A stretch of DNA of 43,526 bases, taken from positions 1-43,526 of the forward strand of contig JANWXU010000023.1 of assembly GCA_025057395.1 (NCBI GenBank), in the 5' to 3' direction. Position 1 is the stretch's first letter; every line of letters begins with the position of its first letter. Position numbers and translations under genes: made by a program. Shown piece by piece: positions 9,701-18,484 of the stretch. A model generated the notes under the pieces. The model had not been told where the DNA came from and did no database searches. It was given only the letters and a program-made list of their open reading frames with translations. This DNA is from Bacteroidia bacterium (GTDB lineage Bacteria; Bacteroidota; Bacteroidia; J057; JANWXU01).

Positions 9701-10051
9701 AAAAAAACTATCGATAGTACTAATGGCAAAATCCGGGTACTGGTGCAAAATAAGGCGTTGAAGAGATAGAGCATTTTCTTCTAGCTTTTGCGCACTTATT
9801 GTGTTTTCTAATGCTGCTAGCAGTCTTTCTTTCATTTTAGTGGGATTTTTACTTATTATATCTGCTAGCTCTCGAAGAATGCGCATTTTAATTTCTTCAG
9901 TAGCTTTAACTGTAAAAGTAATGGCTAAGATGTGTTTAAACTCTTGTGGCTGGGCAAGCGCAATTTTCAAATATTCTCGTACTAGGGTAAAAGTTTTTCC
10001 CGAGCCTGCCGAAGAGCGATATATAGTTAATAAGGGAGGTGCTGTAAGCAT
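6734..10051 (-). CDS. AddA/RecB-like UvrD-family helicase with C-terminal nuclease
   Basis: The 1105-residue protein has superfamily 1A helicase motifs: Walker A SSAGSGKT at 13-20, motif II LLDEFQDTS near 402, motif III GDVKQAIYRWRGG shortly after, motif V FHKSKGLEF near 765 and motif VI YVAFTRP near 848. A PD-(D/E)XK nuclease of the RecB type ends it, with a histidine at GRVLHDIL (about 967), then RPDRV and VIDYKTG (about 1040-1055). This layout is that of AddA or RecB, which resect double-strand breaks for RecA-dependent repair. No AddB-like partner lies in this window; it may be elsewhere on the chromosome. The gene is 16 bases downstream of the dehydrogenase gene and 15 bases upstream of the propeller gene. 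Confidence 0.9.
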   Translation of the reverse strand: MLTAPPLLTIYRSSAGSGKTFTLVREYLKIALAQPQEFKHILAITFTVKATEEIKMRILRELADIISKNPTKMKERLLAALENTISAQKLEENALSLQRLILHQYPDFAISTIDSFFQKVIRAFAREINLPLQFELQTELDFAIQNGLQMLIEKVGVGKEKDPELTNWLLSYIRYKIYKDGNWNIKESLMQLAKELFNENFQQISAKVFPTQNQFETRELLHKLIIQLRERISSLTAEIESNAQCILNSIYEARAESACKKREFLEKIESFQSKNFLHLEDERKLKIFDNLKDLLSNDDNWFKKSLKKSEAQALERVDKESIKKRLEKIYNAYTLIQEYQEVEDNLYAFGILSDLETNIENWLDQNNLLLIAQTNAKVKHILQNSSTPFLYEKTGSRFYHFLLDEFQDTSALQWENLLPLLENSMAQGYSSLIVGDVKQAIYRWRGGRYQLLASEVEQDLQHFQDGIINLHLDTNYRSLANIVRFNNTLFSHLPKFAAQYSGLEKYTSAIIKAFEAATQNIAPHHKNTAQGYVELSFWKEEKNDSNSVEEDYSKSESEEDNSKYAPILSLVWQKIQKLLGLGYTYSNMVLLVRRNEEAQACAEYLLNKGVAVVTPESLQLKNSPPVRFLVLLIAWIANQIEPIQKIELYLLYLEYIYPFSSEEEKKATLLHHLEKNEWNNILPLDFFKKLDFLKHLSLIELVQELIVTFNIAHFNDAFILFFQDKVLEFQQQHGTNLQSFLNWWEKQGKHQSIITPKEKDAIRIMTFHKSKGLEFGIVFVPFIDWSFKPKSGTLKWYEVKTIEEYHPFSYFPLRYKKILCNTRFAQQYQREQFLELLDNLNLLYVAFTRPIEKLYLYAPLPKEENFSQEVGALLYSFFVKCAATISHFDDNEKYVMLSEHWNAAKNIFYFGNEEELPLDEKQKKTNIQGLTNFPRSYWRSIVTIQRCSSDLEELLGSAYEKKLNFGRVLHDILAQMKNLEDLEKLIEEQYLQGHITLAQKQEVKEKINFLFSLPQFQEWFAPIWQVKTEHSIITPNGEIYRPDRVLTQGLEKAIVIDYKTGSPAPYHQTQIKNYAHTLRNMGYQEVNAFLVYTSLHPPIQQVQVS

Positions 10052-10067
10052 AGAAAAATATTAGATT

Positions 10068-10922
10068 TTATAGACTCCAGCGAGTATGAGGAAATTCTTG
10101 CCAAAAGTTAGGCTCTGAAAATCGACGCAGCTTATCTTTCCAATAGGCAATCCCTTCATCTCCAAATACCATGTGTAGAGGTGGTGAGGTATCACTTTGG
10201 GCTGCTGCAATTAATACCTTTGCAATTTGTAAGGGGTCACCTGGCTGTTTACCGCTATTGCCGCTAATTTGTTGCTCTAGTAGCATATTAAGCTCATAAT
10301 AAGGACTTTGAGTATCTTGTTCTCGAATAGCTCTAGATTTTTGTAATGAACGGCCTGCCCAGTCGGTCCGATAGGGGCCAGGTTCTATTACGCTCACCCG
10401 TATGCCAAAAGGAGCTAGTTCTTGCGAAAGTGCTTCAGAAAGGCCTACTACTGCAAATTTAGAAGCGCAATACATGCTCATACCTCGAAAGCCCCTTAGC
10501 CCCGCTACTGAAGATATATTTATAATATAACCACTTTTTTGTTGGCGCATAATAGGAATACAGGCTTGAGTTAGGAAAACTAGTCCAAAAAAGTTAGTTT
10601 CCATCTGTAATCGAATTTCTTCTTCTGTAAGTTCTTCTAAGGCACCCTCTAAGCCGTAACCGGCATTATTGACAAGAATATCAATCCCTCCAAATTTTTG
10701 AATAGCCGCATTTACAGTCTGCTGGATTTGCTCCCTTATAGTTACATCCAGACGAGTAATTAGTAGCCGATTTGAGTCGACTTCCTCAAAAAGGGGCTCT
10801 ATTGAATTAGGTTGCCTTGCTGTGGCTATTACTTGTGCCTGTGGGCAACTTCTTAAAACTTCTTGGGCTAGTATTAGACCGATTCCTGTAGAGCAGCCCG
10901 TAATGAGCCATACTTTTTTCAT
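10068..10922 (-). CDS. Short-chain dehydrogenase/reductase (SDR), classical type
   Basis: The 284-residue Rossmann-fold oxidoreductase has the cofactor motif TGCSTGIG at residues 8-15, NNAGYG around 87, the catalytic serine in ISSVAG and the YCASK catalytic Tyr-Lys pair. An arginine shortly after the glycine loop region (TARQ) suggests NADP preference, but this is an inference. It resembles the broad group annotated as oxidoreductase or SDR family. The substrate cannot be told. It heads the minus-strand run that continues into the helicase-nuclease gene. Confidence 0.9.
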   Translation of the reverse strand: MKKVWLITGCSTGIGLILAQEVLRSCPQAQVIATARQPNSIEPLFEEVDSNRLLITRLDVTIREQIQQTVNAAIQKFGGIDILVNNAGYGLEGALEELTEEEIRLQMETNFFGLVFLTQACIPIMRQQKSGYIINISSVAGLRGFRGMSMYCASKFAVVGLSEALSQELAPFGIRVSVIEPGPYRTDWAGRSLQKSRAIREQDTQSPYYELNMLLEQQISGNSGKQPGDPLQIAKVLIAAAQSDTSPPLHMVFGDEGIAYWKDKLRRFSEPNFWQEFPHTRWSL

Positions 10923-11077
10923 CTCTGCTTACGTTAAGTATTTTTTAAGCTTGTATTAGTATATATATATAATTGTATTTCATGTACTTACCCTAAGTAA
11001 GTATTTTCTCTTACTTCGGATAGAATTTTTTAGTTTTTCAAAAATAAGTATTTTTGTACTATACAAAAAACTTACTT

Positions 11078-12826
11078 ATGCGGCAGAAATTTTTGACTTT
11101 ACTATTTTTCACTCTTCTTTCTTGCTCTTTGTGGGGGCAGAATTGTACACCTCCTACAAACTTAGCTTTAGTAACACGTGATGCCACAAGTGCTACTTTT
11201 AGTTGGAGTGCCCAAAGTGGTATTATTGGCTATGAGGTTTCTTGGCGCGACGTAAATGCTAGTACTTGGCAGGTAGGATATACTACTTCTCCTATCTTTG
11301 CAATTACTAACTTAGTGCCTGGCACAGTGTATGAGGTGCGGGTACGTACAGAATGTCAAAGAGGAGGAGTATACTCAAGTTATACTAACCCTGTAATGTT
11401 TGCTACACAAAGCAGCGGTAATAATCGGTGTGAAATGCCCTCTAATTTTAACTTTAGTCAGATTACAAGCAGTTCTGTTACCTTAAGCTGGCAACCTGTG
11501 AATGGTGCAGTAGGCTACGAATTAAGCTACCGTATTATAAATGGTACGTGGTCTACTATTACTACTACTTCTACTAGCTATACGCTTTCGGGCTTAAATC
11601 CTAGCACTACGTATGAAGTTCAGGTTCGGGCCCAATGTCCTAATAATCAAGTTTCTACTCCTACTAAGCCCTTGCAATTTAGTACACAAGCAGCGAGTAG
11701 CAATGAAAATTGCGGCACCCCTACAGGCTTAAGGGCTTATAATGCTACGGAAAGTTCGATAACTTTAAATTGGGTACCTAGTTCGGGAGATGTTTGGTTT
11801 TATGAAATCCAATATCGGCGAGCAGACAGTGATTTTTGGTTTTTAGCTTTTACCACCTCCACTACTCGAGTATTAAATTTTCTACAACCTAGTACCAATT
11901 ATGAGGTGCGGGTACGGGCAATTTGTGGTCTCAATTCTTTTTCTTCTTTTACGCCTATAGTTAGTTTCTCTACTACTGAGCGTTCTAGCACTTGTGAGGT
12001 GCCGCAAAATATTCGGATTCGTGAGGTAGATAACCTTTTAGTCACTATAGAATGGGATGGCGTAAGCAGTAATTACTGGTTATATGAGGTTCAGTATCGC
12101 CGCAGGGGCAGTGACTTTTGGATTCCTTTCTTTGCCTTTAGTAATCGGGCTACCCTTCTCCTATGGAGCCGGAATGAAGATTTTGAAGTAAGGATTCGCA
12201 CTATTTGCAACTTTGGTTTTAATTCTGAGTGGAGTAATATTACTACTGTTTCTACTAATTCAGTTAATCCTAATTGTTCTGTGCCGGCTTCTGTTTCTGT
12301 AAATAATGTTACAAGAAATAGTGCTGTAGTTAGTTGGAGCCCAGTTTCGGGGGCTAATGAATATACCATTCGCTATCGCTTGGCAGGGAACTGGTGGTGG
12401 TGGTACGAGAGTACCAGTGGTACAAGCTTTTCAATTGGTGGCTTGCAGCCTTTGCGCACTTACGAATGGCAAGTACAAGCTCGCTGTGGCAGTAATGGCA
12501 ATAGTAGCTGGACGCCGCTCAATTTATTTGCTACTCTAAGTGGCAGGATGGGTGAGCTTGAAAGTAGTACTCAACCCATAAGTCTCAGTATCTTCCCTAA
12601 TCCAAATAATGGCTATTTTGTTGCTTCTTACTTTGCCAATGCTTCTGGAGAGGTGAATCTTACTATTACAGACCTTAATGGAAGACTTCTTTTGAAGGAT
12701 ATCTTTGTTGTAGAGCCAGGTATTAATGAAATTCCGATTCGCCTTACTCATGTACAGCGGGGTATTTATATTCTACAGGCTGAGCAAAATGGATATATAA
12801 CCTATCAGAAGTTGATAGTAGAGTAG
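11078..12826 (+). CDS. Secreted FnIII-repeat protein with type IX sorting domain
   Basis: The start at ATG 11078 (582 residues) gives a clean signal peptide, MRQKFLTLLFFTLLSCSLWG. A TTG 24 bases upstream is less likely. Five fibronectin type III repeats follow, each about 90 residues. They share a C-x-x-P opening, a SATFSW / SVTLSWQPV-like B strand and Y-E-V-R-V-R-x-x-C near the end of each repeat. The last about 75 residues form a T9SS type A sorting domain, with IFPNPNNGYF, ITDLNGRLL and a terminal QKLIVE. The protein should cross the outer membrane by T9SS and be attached or released at the surface. The conserved cysteines at the repeat ends are notable. A terminator hairpin follows the gene. 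Confidence 0.92.
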   Translation: MRQKFLTLLFFTLLSCSLWGQNCTPPTNLALVTRDATSATFSWSAQSGIIGYEVSWRDVNASTWQVGYTTSPIFAITNLVPGTVYEVRVRTECQRGGVYSSYTNPVMFATQSSGNNRCEMPSNFNFSQITSSSVTLSWQPVNGAVGYELSYRIINGTWSTITTTSTSYTLSGLNPSTTYEVQVRAQCPNNQVSTPTKPLQFSTQAASSNENCGTPTGLRAYNATESSITLNWVPSSGDVWFYEIQYRRADSDFWFLAFTTSTTRVLNFLQPSTNYEVRVRAICGLNSFSSFTPIVSFSTTERSSTCEVPQNIRIREVDNLLVTIEWDGVSSNYWLYEVQYRRRGSDFWIPFFAFSNRATLLLWSRNEDFEVRIRTICNFGFNSEWSNITTVSTNSVNPNCSVPASVSVNNVTRNSAVVSWSPVSGANEYTIRYRLAGNWWWWYESTSGTSFSIGGLQPLRTYEWQVQARCGSNGNSSWTPLNLFATLSGRMGELESSTQPISLSIFPNPNNGYFVASYFANASGEVNLTITDLNGRLLLKDIFVVEPGINEIPIRLTHVQRGIYILQAEQNGYITYQKLIVE

Positions 12827-12852
12827 TTTACATTTTTTATTTATCTATTCAG

Positions 12853-12890
12853 GGTGCAAGTATAATAAGGCTAATACTTGCACCTTTTTT
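12853..12890 (+). terminator. Rho-independent terminator after the FnIII gene
   Basis: The arms GGTGCAAGTAT (12853-12863) and ATACTTGCACC (12874-12884) are perfect reverse complements. They are separated by a 10-base loop and followed by a run of six T. Confidence 0.85.
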
Positions 12891-12964
12891 ATTTGATTTA
12901 AACCGTTGATTGAATTTTAAATTTAGCTGGCCCGTTGATCCTTTCTGTTTACTGGACTAATGTT

Positions 12965-12972
12965 TATATTTG
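12965..12972 (+). promoter_or_regulatory. Candidate -7 promoter element (TATATTTG)
   Basis: TATATTTG exactly fits the Bacteroidota TAnnTTTG -7 consensus, and it precedes the thioredoxin-like gene by about 100 bases. No good -33 TTTG is found at the right spacing, so this is tentative. Confidence 0.35.
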
Positions 12973-13073
12973 TATAAGCTTTTAGAATAATGAATAATCA
13001 AAAAGTTTCGGTTATTAGCTAAACAACTTATGCAGAAATATTGAAGATTTTTGAAAGGATTCTATCTAGAGTT

Positions 13074-13580
13074 ATGAGTCGAATTAGGAAGGGGGTGTGG
13101 ATATTTGTAATATTACTTTTTTTATCTTCAAAAAATATGCAAGCTCAATCTAGCTTGTACAAGCTGTTTACTTTTTCTGAATTGGAGCAATATTTACAGC
13201 AGTATCAGGGCAAGGTGGTAGTTGTGAATTTTTGGTCTACATGGTGTAGACCCTGCATAGAAGAATTGCCTTACTTTGAGAGACTTAATGAAGAGTGGAA
13301 AGAGCGAAAAGTAAAAGTAATTTTGGTTTCAGTTGATTTTCTCAGTGAGATAGATTCTCGGCTTGTGCCTTTTTTACAAAAGAAGCAGCTCAAAAGTGAA
13401 GTAGTAGTGCTTAATGAAAAAGATCCTAACGAGTGGATAGATAGGGTGAATTCACAGTGGTCAGGGGCTATTCCTGCCACATTACTCGTAGATTCTGCGG
13501 GGAAACGAGTAGCTTTTGCTGCTAAGCCTTTTACTTATCAAGAATTACAAAAATTTGTTCAACCTTTTTTACAACCCTAA
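13074..13580 (+). CDS. TlpA-type thioredoxin-fold protein, exported
   Basis: The start at ATG 13074 gives 168 residues. An upstream TTG (13041) is possible but adds a charged extension. An N-terminal hydrophobic signal (about residues 8-20, ending near MQAQ) sends it to the periplasm. The redox motif WCRPC is at residues 57-61 (C58, C61) inside VVNFWSTWCRPCIEELPYF, typical of TlpA/ResA-like proteins. A cis-proline-like GAIPATLLV occurs near the C-terminal half. These proteins reduce or exchange disulfides, for example during cytochrome c maturation. The next thioredoxin-fold gene starts 10 bases later. The two likely form an operon. Confidence 0.88.
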   Translation: MSRIRKGVWIFVILLFLSSKNMQAQSSLYKLFTFSELEQYLQQYQGKVVVVNFWSTWCRPCIEELPYFERLNEEWKERKVKVILVSVDFLSEIDSRLVPFLQKKQLKSEVVVLNEKDPNEWIDRVNSQWSGAIPATLLVDSAGKRVAFAAKPFTYQELQKFVQPFLQP

Positions 13581-13589
13581 AGTAATTTA

Positions 13590-14204
13590 ATGAATATGAA
13601 GTTAATAAGTTTAATTTTATTAGTATTAGTTTGTATGACTGAAAACAATTTGATAGAGGACGTTTCGGCGGGTCCTAAGGTAGGAGAAAAGGCCCCTTCT
13701 TTTAAGTTAAAAAATGTAGATGGTAAAATGGTAAGCCTAAGTGACTATGCGGATAAAAAAGGATTAATAGTGGTATTTAGTTGTAACCACTGTCCTTATG
13801 TAGTGAAGTATGAGGATCGTATTAATGAGCTTAATAAGAAATATGCGCCTTTAGGCTTTCCATTGGTAGCTATTAATCCAAATGCGCCAAAAGTGGCGGA
13901 AGATTCTTATGAAAAAATGATAGAAAGGCACCGCGAAAAGGGTTTTACGTTTCCTTATTTATTAGATGAAACTCAAGAAGTAGCTAAAAAATACGGTGCT
14001 GAAAGAACGCCCCACGTCTATATTTTAGAAAGGAAGGGTAAAGATTTTTTTATTCGATATATTGGGGCTATTGATGATAATGCAGGTGACCCTAATGCTG
14101 TAACAAAGCGCTATGCAGCTGATGCTATAGATGCTTTACTAGCAGGTAAGGAAGTACCAGTAAAAGAAACTAAAGCAATAGGGTGCACAATTAAATGGAA
14201 ATAA
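13590..14204 (+). CDS. Redoxin/thioredoxin-like protein, exported
   Basis: The 204-residue protein has a short hydrophobic N-terminal signal (about residues 4-15). A redoxin (AhpC/TSA-like) fold follows, with PKVGEKAPSFKLKNVDGK and FSCNHCPYV, in which cysteines 65 and 68 form a CxxC active site. A cis-proline context appears later (AERTPHVYI). The CNHCP variant is characteristic of the 'thioredoxin family' proteins annotated next to TlpA-like genes in Bacteroidota. Activity is likely periplasmic thiol-disulfide exchange or peroxide reduction; which cannot be decided. It is the second gene of a pair. Confidence 0.85.
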   Translation: MNMKLISLILLVLVCMTENNLIEDVSAGPKVGEKAPSFKLKNVDGKMVSLSDYADKKGLIVVFSCNHCPYVVKYEDRINELNKKYAPLGFPLVAINPNAPKVAEDSYEKMIERHREKGFTFPYLLDETQEVAKKYGAERTPHVYILERKGKDFFIRYIGAIDDNAGDPNAVTKRYAADAIDALLAGKEVPVKETKAIGCTIKWK

Positions 14205-14256
14205 GAAAATAGTTCTTTTCTATTTTCCTTATTCTTGTTTTAGTAGATATTAATAG

Positions 14257-14288
14257 GGCTGCCTAATAAGAAGGGCAGCTATTTTTTT
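14257..14288 (+). terminator. Rho-independent terminator after the thioredoxin pair
   Basis: The arms GCTGCC and GGCAGC (14258-14263 and 14274-14279, extended by G-T wobble) have an eight- to ten-base loop and are followed by a run of seven T. A weaker A/T-rich hairpin sits at 14203-14229, immediately after the stop. Confidence 0.65.
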
Positions 14289-14360
14289 CTTAAAAGAATT
14301 TTGAATAATAATTTTTTGAAGTTTAATTATCAAGTTTTTATTTTGAAAAAAAATTGAAAT

Positions 14361-15551
14361 ATGTACGAGACTTTAAAGCCACAACTAGAAGCCGAGCTTC
14401 AGTCGATTCGAGAAGCTGGTTTGTATAAGAAAGAAAGAATTATTATTTCACCGCAAGGGGCAAAAATAACTTTAGAAGGGGGCAAGGAGGTACTTAATTT
14501 TTGTGCTAATAATTATCTGGGGCTTTCTTCACACCCGGAAATTATTTCTGCTGCTAAAAAAGCTATTGATGAATATGGGTATGGACTTTCTTCCGTACGA
14601 TTTATTTGTGGTACACAATCCATTCATAAGAAACTAGAAAGGAAAATTGCGGAGTTTTTGCAAACCGATGATACGATTCTATATGCTGCTTGTTTTGATG
14701 CTAATGGGGGGGTTTTTGAGCCACTTTTAGGACCTGAAGACGCTATTATTTCGGATGCTCTTAATCATGCAAGTATTATTGACGGTATACGTCTTTGTAA
14801 AGCACAGCGTTACCGTTATGCTCACAATAATATGGATGAATTAGAAGAGCACTTGAAAGCTACTCAACATTGTAGACACCGGCTTATTGTGACTGATGGT
14901 GTTTTTTCGATGGATGGCACAATTGCGCAATTGGATAAAATTTGTGATTTAGCAGATAAATACAAGGCTATAGTAATGGTAGATGAGTGCCATTCTATGG
15001 GATTTATGGGTAAAACAGGAAGAGGAACCACAGAATATTGCAACGTAATGGGAAGAGTGGATATTATCACAGGTACTTTAGGTAAGGCTTTAGGAGGGGC
15101 TCTAGGAGGATTTACAAGTGGACGCAAAGAAATTATAGAAATTTTAAGGCAACGTTCTCGTCCTTATTTGTTTTCAAATACGCTTCCACCAGCAGTAGTA
15201 GGTGCTAGTATAAAAGTTTTTGAACTTTTAAGCAGTACTACAGAGCTCAGAGACCGCCTGGAAAAAAATACTCTTCTTTTCCGCCAAAAGATGACCGAAG
15301 CAGGGTTTGATATTAAGCCGGGTACACATCCGATTGTTCCTATCATGCTGTACGATGCACGTCTTTCTCAAGAGTTTGCAGATAGGCTTTTGGAAAAGGG
15401 AATATACGTAATAGGGTTTTATTATCCTGTTGTGCCGCAAGGACAAGCACGCATACGAGTACAACTATCGGCTGCGCACACGGAGGATCAAATTTTACAA
15501 GCAGTACAGAGCTTTACGGAGGTAGGGAAGGAATTAGGTGTTCTTAAATAG
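14361..15551 (+). CDS. kbl: 2-amino-3-ketobutyrate CoA ligase (glycine C-acetyltransferase)
   Basis: It is a pyridoxal-phosphate enzyme that splits 2-amino-3-ketobutyrate with CoA into glycine and acetyl-CoA, the second step of threonine breakdown. The 396-residue length is exactly usual. Features include [14 protein letters not shown] at 47-60, the PLP aspartate in DECHSMGF (208-215), and the Schiff-base lysine K242 in [13 protein letters not shown]. No threonine dehydrogenase is adjacent, and no other kbl/tdh gene is in this window. It is preceded by a terminator and a likely own promoter in the AT-rich upstream gap. Confidence 0.95.
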   Translation: MYETLKPQLEAELQSIREAGLYKKERIIISPQGAKITLEGGKEVLNFCANNYLGLSSHPEIISAAKKAIDEYGYGLSSVRFICGTQSIHKKLERKIAEFLQTDDTILYAACFDANGGVFEPLLGPEDAIISDALNHASIIDGIRLCKAQRYRYAHNNMDELEEHLKATQHCRHRLIVTDGVFSMDGTIAQLDKICDLADKYKAIVMVDECHSMGFMGKTGRGTTEYCNVMGRVDIITGTLGKALGGALGGFTSGRKEIIEILRQRSRPYLFSNTLPPAVVGASIKVFELLSSTTELRDRLEKNTLLFRQKMTEAGFDIKPGTHPIVPIMLYDARLSQEFADRLLEKGIYVIGFYYPVVPQGQARIRVQLSAAHTEDQILQAVQSFTEVGKELGVLK

Positions 15552-15568
15552 TTTAGAATATTCTGTTT

Positions 15569-18484
15569 TTATACATCACTTTCCTTAGGGAAAAGGAGTC
15601 TAAGAAAATAAGGAGTTGTAGCATCGGGCATTAGTGGCGTAATTTTTTGATTTTGTAGCAAAAACAAGCAAAATTGAATAGGAAGATTCCAGTTAAAATT
15701 AGTTGTTTCTAGGTCGGTGGGATACTTATCTAATTTTAGAGGAGGCAAGCTAGGAGTAAGGCAAATGCAGAGCACTAGTTGGCTTTGGTGAGGGCTAAGG
15801 TGTAAGTTTATAATTGTAGTAGGATCAAGTTTTTCCAACAATATCGATAGTAAAGAATAGATAGGAGGAAATAATGTGGAAGAAGGAATTGGTAAGAGGT
15901 AAGAAGTGGGGAGTTGAGAAGCATCGAGTAAAATGCGTGAAGTATTTTCTGTTAGTTGCGAAATTACGATTTGAAAAAAGGTAACACAATCTATATTATT
16001 TGCGAAACTCGGTTGGGGAAAATGGGCAGGGGGCTTAAATTCGCATAGCTCGTTTATGAGATTTTGTGCAAGTAGGCAGCTTCTCTGCATAGTCCCTATT
16101 TGTATGATACAATTGAGAACATTTTCTGCTAACTGTAAAGAAAATAATTCCAGGTAGGGGCTAAGGTCAAAACAGAATCCGACTTGAATAAGTTTTTTGG
16201 CAGCTTCTAGAGGCTTGGTTATACGAGTGTTGGAGAGTGCAGTAGCATAAATTTGGGTAAGTTCTTGAGGGTTATGCGCCTGAGGATGAGGAGCAATTTC
16301 TTGAATTTGTAGGATTGCCTCCAGCATTTGTATTAAAGTTTGCCTGCTATGGTAGGAGAGCTGTAAAAATAGAGTAGGGAGTTCCTGGTAAAGTTGCAAA
16401 AAAAACTGGGTTAAGAATTTTAATTTTTCTTGTAGGAAAAGCAAATAGTTTTTGTAAAATGAATATAACAAAGGTAGCTTTTCTTGTTGAATTGGCAGCG
16501 TTAAATTTGGATGCATGTTTTTGTTGCCAAGCTGATCGCTTAAAATTACTTTTTGTGAAGTTGTTACTAGGGCGGAGGAGTTATTTTGAATAATTACTAA
16601 AATTTTTTCAACATTTCCCTGTATGTCAAAAATAGGGAACTGAAAAACATTTATGAGTATACGCTTGGAAGATTGTTGAAAGTGGAGTGCGTATTCAAAA
16701 GGCTCTCCTTTAAGGGACTTTTTTATGTTTTTGGTAATAATTTCTATTTCAGGCTCAGAAAGGGAAGCTATCTTTTCTAGTAAAGCGAGAAGGGGTGGAT
16801 TAGGAGTAGACAGAGAAAGTTGAAATTGTTTTTCCAAAAGGGCTTGTAATGAAGTATTAGAGTTGATGATGTGGAGATTGGGGTCTAATACTAAAATAAA
16901 ATCCGAGCTGGAATCAGTGATGGTTTTTAGTAGATTTTCAAATTGATGGAGGCTACGGTAAAGAGTTTGATAATTTGCTTGTAGTTCGTGGAAAAGATTC
17001 TCTTTTTCCTGCAACTGCTCCTTAAATGCAGTGATATCGAGTGTAGTACCTATTAACATATAGGGCAAGCCATTTTCGTCGAGTAAAGGAAGCCCCTGGG
17101 TACGCAAATATTTGGTTTCTCCATTCGATAACTGTACTCTATGCTCTATCTCAAATGGCTGTGCGAAAGCAATGCCTGTCACGAAAAGAGTATTGAAAAA
17201 CAGGCCGCTATCCCTTAGAGGGATTTTTTCTAACATTTGGGCAAGCGTAGGAATTTGTGGAGGGCGTATATCAAAATTTTCAAACATTTGCTTGCTCCAA
17301 TACACTTGGTGGGTAATAAGGTGATAAGACCAATAGCCAATTCTTGCTTCAGAAGAGGCTTTTTGCCAAAAATTAAATATTTCCACTTGAGCGAGTTTTT
17401 CTTGTAAATTATCATTAGTAGTAGAGAGAGAAGTAATATTTTCAAAAGCTGTTAATAAAAAGAGTATTTTGCCGCAGGGGGCAGGATGTTTGCTAAACCA
17501 TGCTGTAATTTTTTTAGTACTTATTTTGGGCGATTGCAGCAGTATAGCCTTGTTCTCTACTTTAGGGCCTTGAGACAAGTTTTCCCAAAAAATAGGACCC
17601 CAATCACTACCGTTTGCAATAAATTTACTTATAGGCATCCCTATTACTTCCTCTAAACTTAAGTTTAGGCAGTACAAGAAATATTCATTAGCATTTGCTA
17701 TTTTTCCTTCAGCATCTAGTTCTACTAAAAAGGGAGCTGTTACTTTATAATTGGTGTGAGAAGGTAAAAGATCTTCTCTTGGGACTGGATTGTGGAGTAT
17801 TTCTTGAGAAAAGAGAGGAATTTGAGCTAAAGCATTCCAATAAGTTTCAAAAGGAAGAGAAGCTTGAATAAATTGGATAGCTAGCTTTTCATATAAAAGT
17901 AGGCGATTTTTTAGAAAGTATTGTATAGCTTCTAGTTGCTGCGCTATAAAGGGCACCAACATTTCGATAAATTGCAAAACTGATTTTGAAAAGGGAACTA
18001 AAGCTGTGAGCTCTATTACGCCTACTACTCTAGTATTTTTTTGTAAGGGGGCTATATAAAAAGCATTATTCTTTAAGGAAAGTAAAGAAGTTTCTAGGTA
18101 AGTATCAACCTCGTCGAAAGTTTGGTAAAAAGTTATTTTTTGCTTAACCACTTGGCTTAAGGTGTTGTTATTGTGAGCTATCCATACGTGGCTAAGAGAC
18201 TGGGAAGTGCTTCCTATGATGCTCAAAGGTACAAGTAAAAGTGGAACCTGCTTATTACTCTGAGCGTATACCAAATGTAAGGCTCCTTTATTGGCGCCAC
18301 AGTAGACTAATAACTTAGTCAATAACTTTTCTCCCCATTCTTGGGGACTAAGGGATGGATCCCAATTATGGTCATGGCTAAGGTGGTAAAAGCTTTTATA
18401 CAAGTCTATTTCCTCCCTTATAATGGGAATAGAATCTTGGAGGGAGGAAGTAGGATTAGAAGTAGCGTGTAAATCTTTTTCCAT
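15569..18484 (-). CDS. Large GAF/PAS sensor protein with a degenerate kinase-like C-terminus
   Basis: The 971-residue protein has no signal peptide or clear membrane segment. An N-terminal GAF-like region (about 40-200) contains IAPLQKNTRVVGVIEL. Three PAS-type segments follow: PFLVELDAEGKIANANEYFLYCLN (about 245-340), a PAS with a PAC tail at about 370-490 containing GIGYWSYHL / KYLRTQGLPLLDENG / MLIGTTLDITAF, and ITDSSSDFILVLDPNLHIINSN (about 520-640). The end (about 640-971) has secondary structure reminiscent of a histidine kinase core. The N, G1 (DxGxG) and G2 glycine motifs are absent, and only a weak HSRQTL stands where an H-box might lie. It may be a sensory scaffold or pseudokinase. 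No response regulator is next to it. Confidence 0.75.
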   Translation of the reverse strand: MEKDLHATSNPTSSLQDSIPIIREEIDLYKSFYHLSHDHNWDPSLSPQEWGEKLLTKLLVYCGANKGALHLVYAQSNKQVPLLLVPLSIIGSTSQSLSHVWIAHNNNTLSQVVKQKITFYQTFDEVDTYLETSLLSLKNNAFYIAPLQKNTRVVGVIELTALVPFSKSVLQFIEMLVPFIAQQLEAIQYFLKNRLLLYEKLAIQFIQASLPFETYWNALAQIPLFSQEILHNPVPREDLLPSHTNYKVTAPFLVELDAEGKIANANEYFLYCLNLSLEEVIGMPISKFIANGSDWGPIFWENLSQGPKVENKAILLQSPKISTKKITAWFSKHPAPCGKILFLLTAFENITSLSTTNDNLQEKLAQVEIFNFWQKASSEARIGYWSYHLITHQVYWSKQMFENFDIRPPQIPTLAQMLEKIPLRDSGLFFNTLFVTGIAFAQPFEIEHRVQLSNGETKYLRTQGLPLLDENGLPYMLIGTTLDITAFKEQLQEKENLFHELQANYQTLYRSLHQFENLLKTITDSSSDFILVLDPNLHIINSNTSLQALLEKQFQLSLSTPNPPLLALLEKIASLSEPEIEIITKNIKKSLKGEPFEYALHFQQSSKRILINVFQFPIFDIQGNVEKILVIIQNNSSALVTTSQKVILSDQLGNKNMHPNLTLPIQQEKLPLLYSFYKNYLLFLQEKLKFLTQFFLQLYQELPTLFLQLSYHSRQTLIQMLEAILQIQEIAPHPQAHNPQELTQIYATALSNTRITKPLEAAKKLIQVGFCFDLSPYLELFSLQLAENVLNCIIQIGTMQRSCLLAQNLINELCEFKPPAHFPQPSFANNIDCVTFFQIVISQLTENTSRILLDASQLPTSYLLPIPSSTLFPPIYSLLSILLEKLDPTTIINLHLSPHQSQLVLCICLTPSLPPLKLDKYPTDLETTNFNWNLPIQFCLFLLQNQKITPLMPDATTPYFLRLLFPKESDV

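Noticed and set aside
10923-11077. TACTTA/TAAGTA short inverted repeat in the SDR/FnIII divergent region
   Set aside because: The arms are only six bases long in AT-rich DNA and could easily arise by chance.
12091-12369. Minus-strand open frame of 92 codons inside the FnIII gene
   Set aside because: It lies in the middle of a well-supported gene and has no motif; it is a shadow of the FnIII coding frame.
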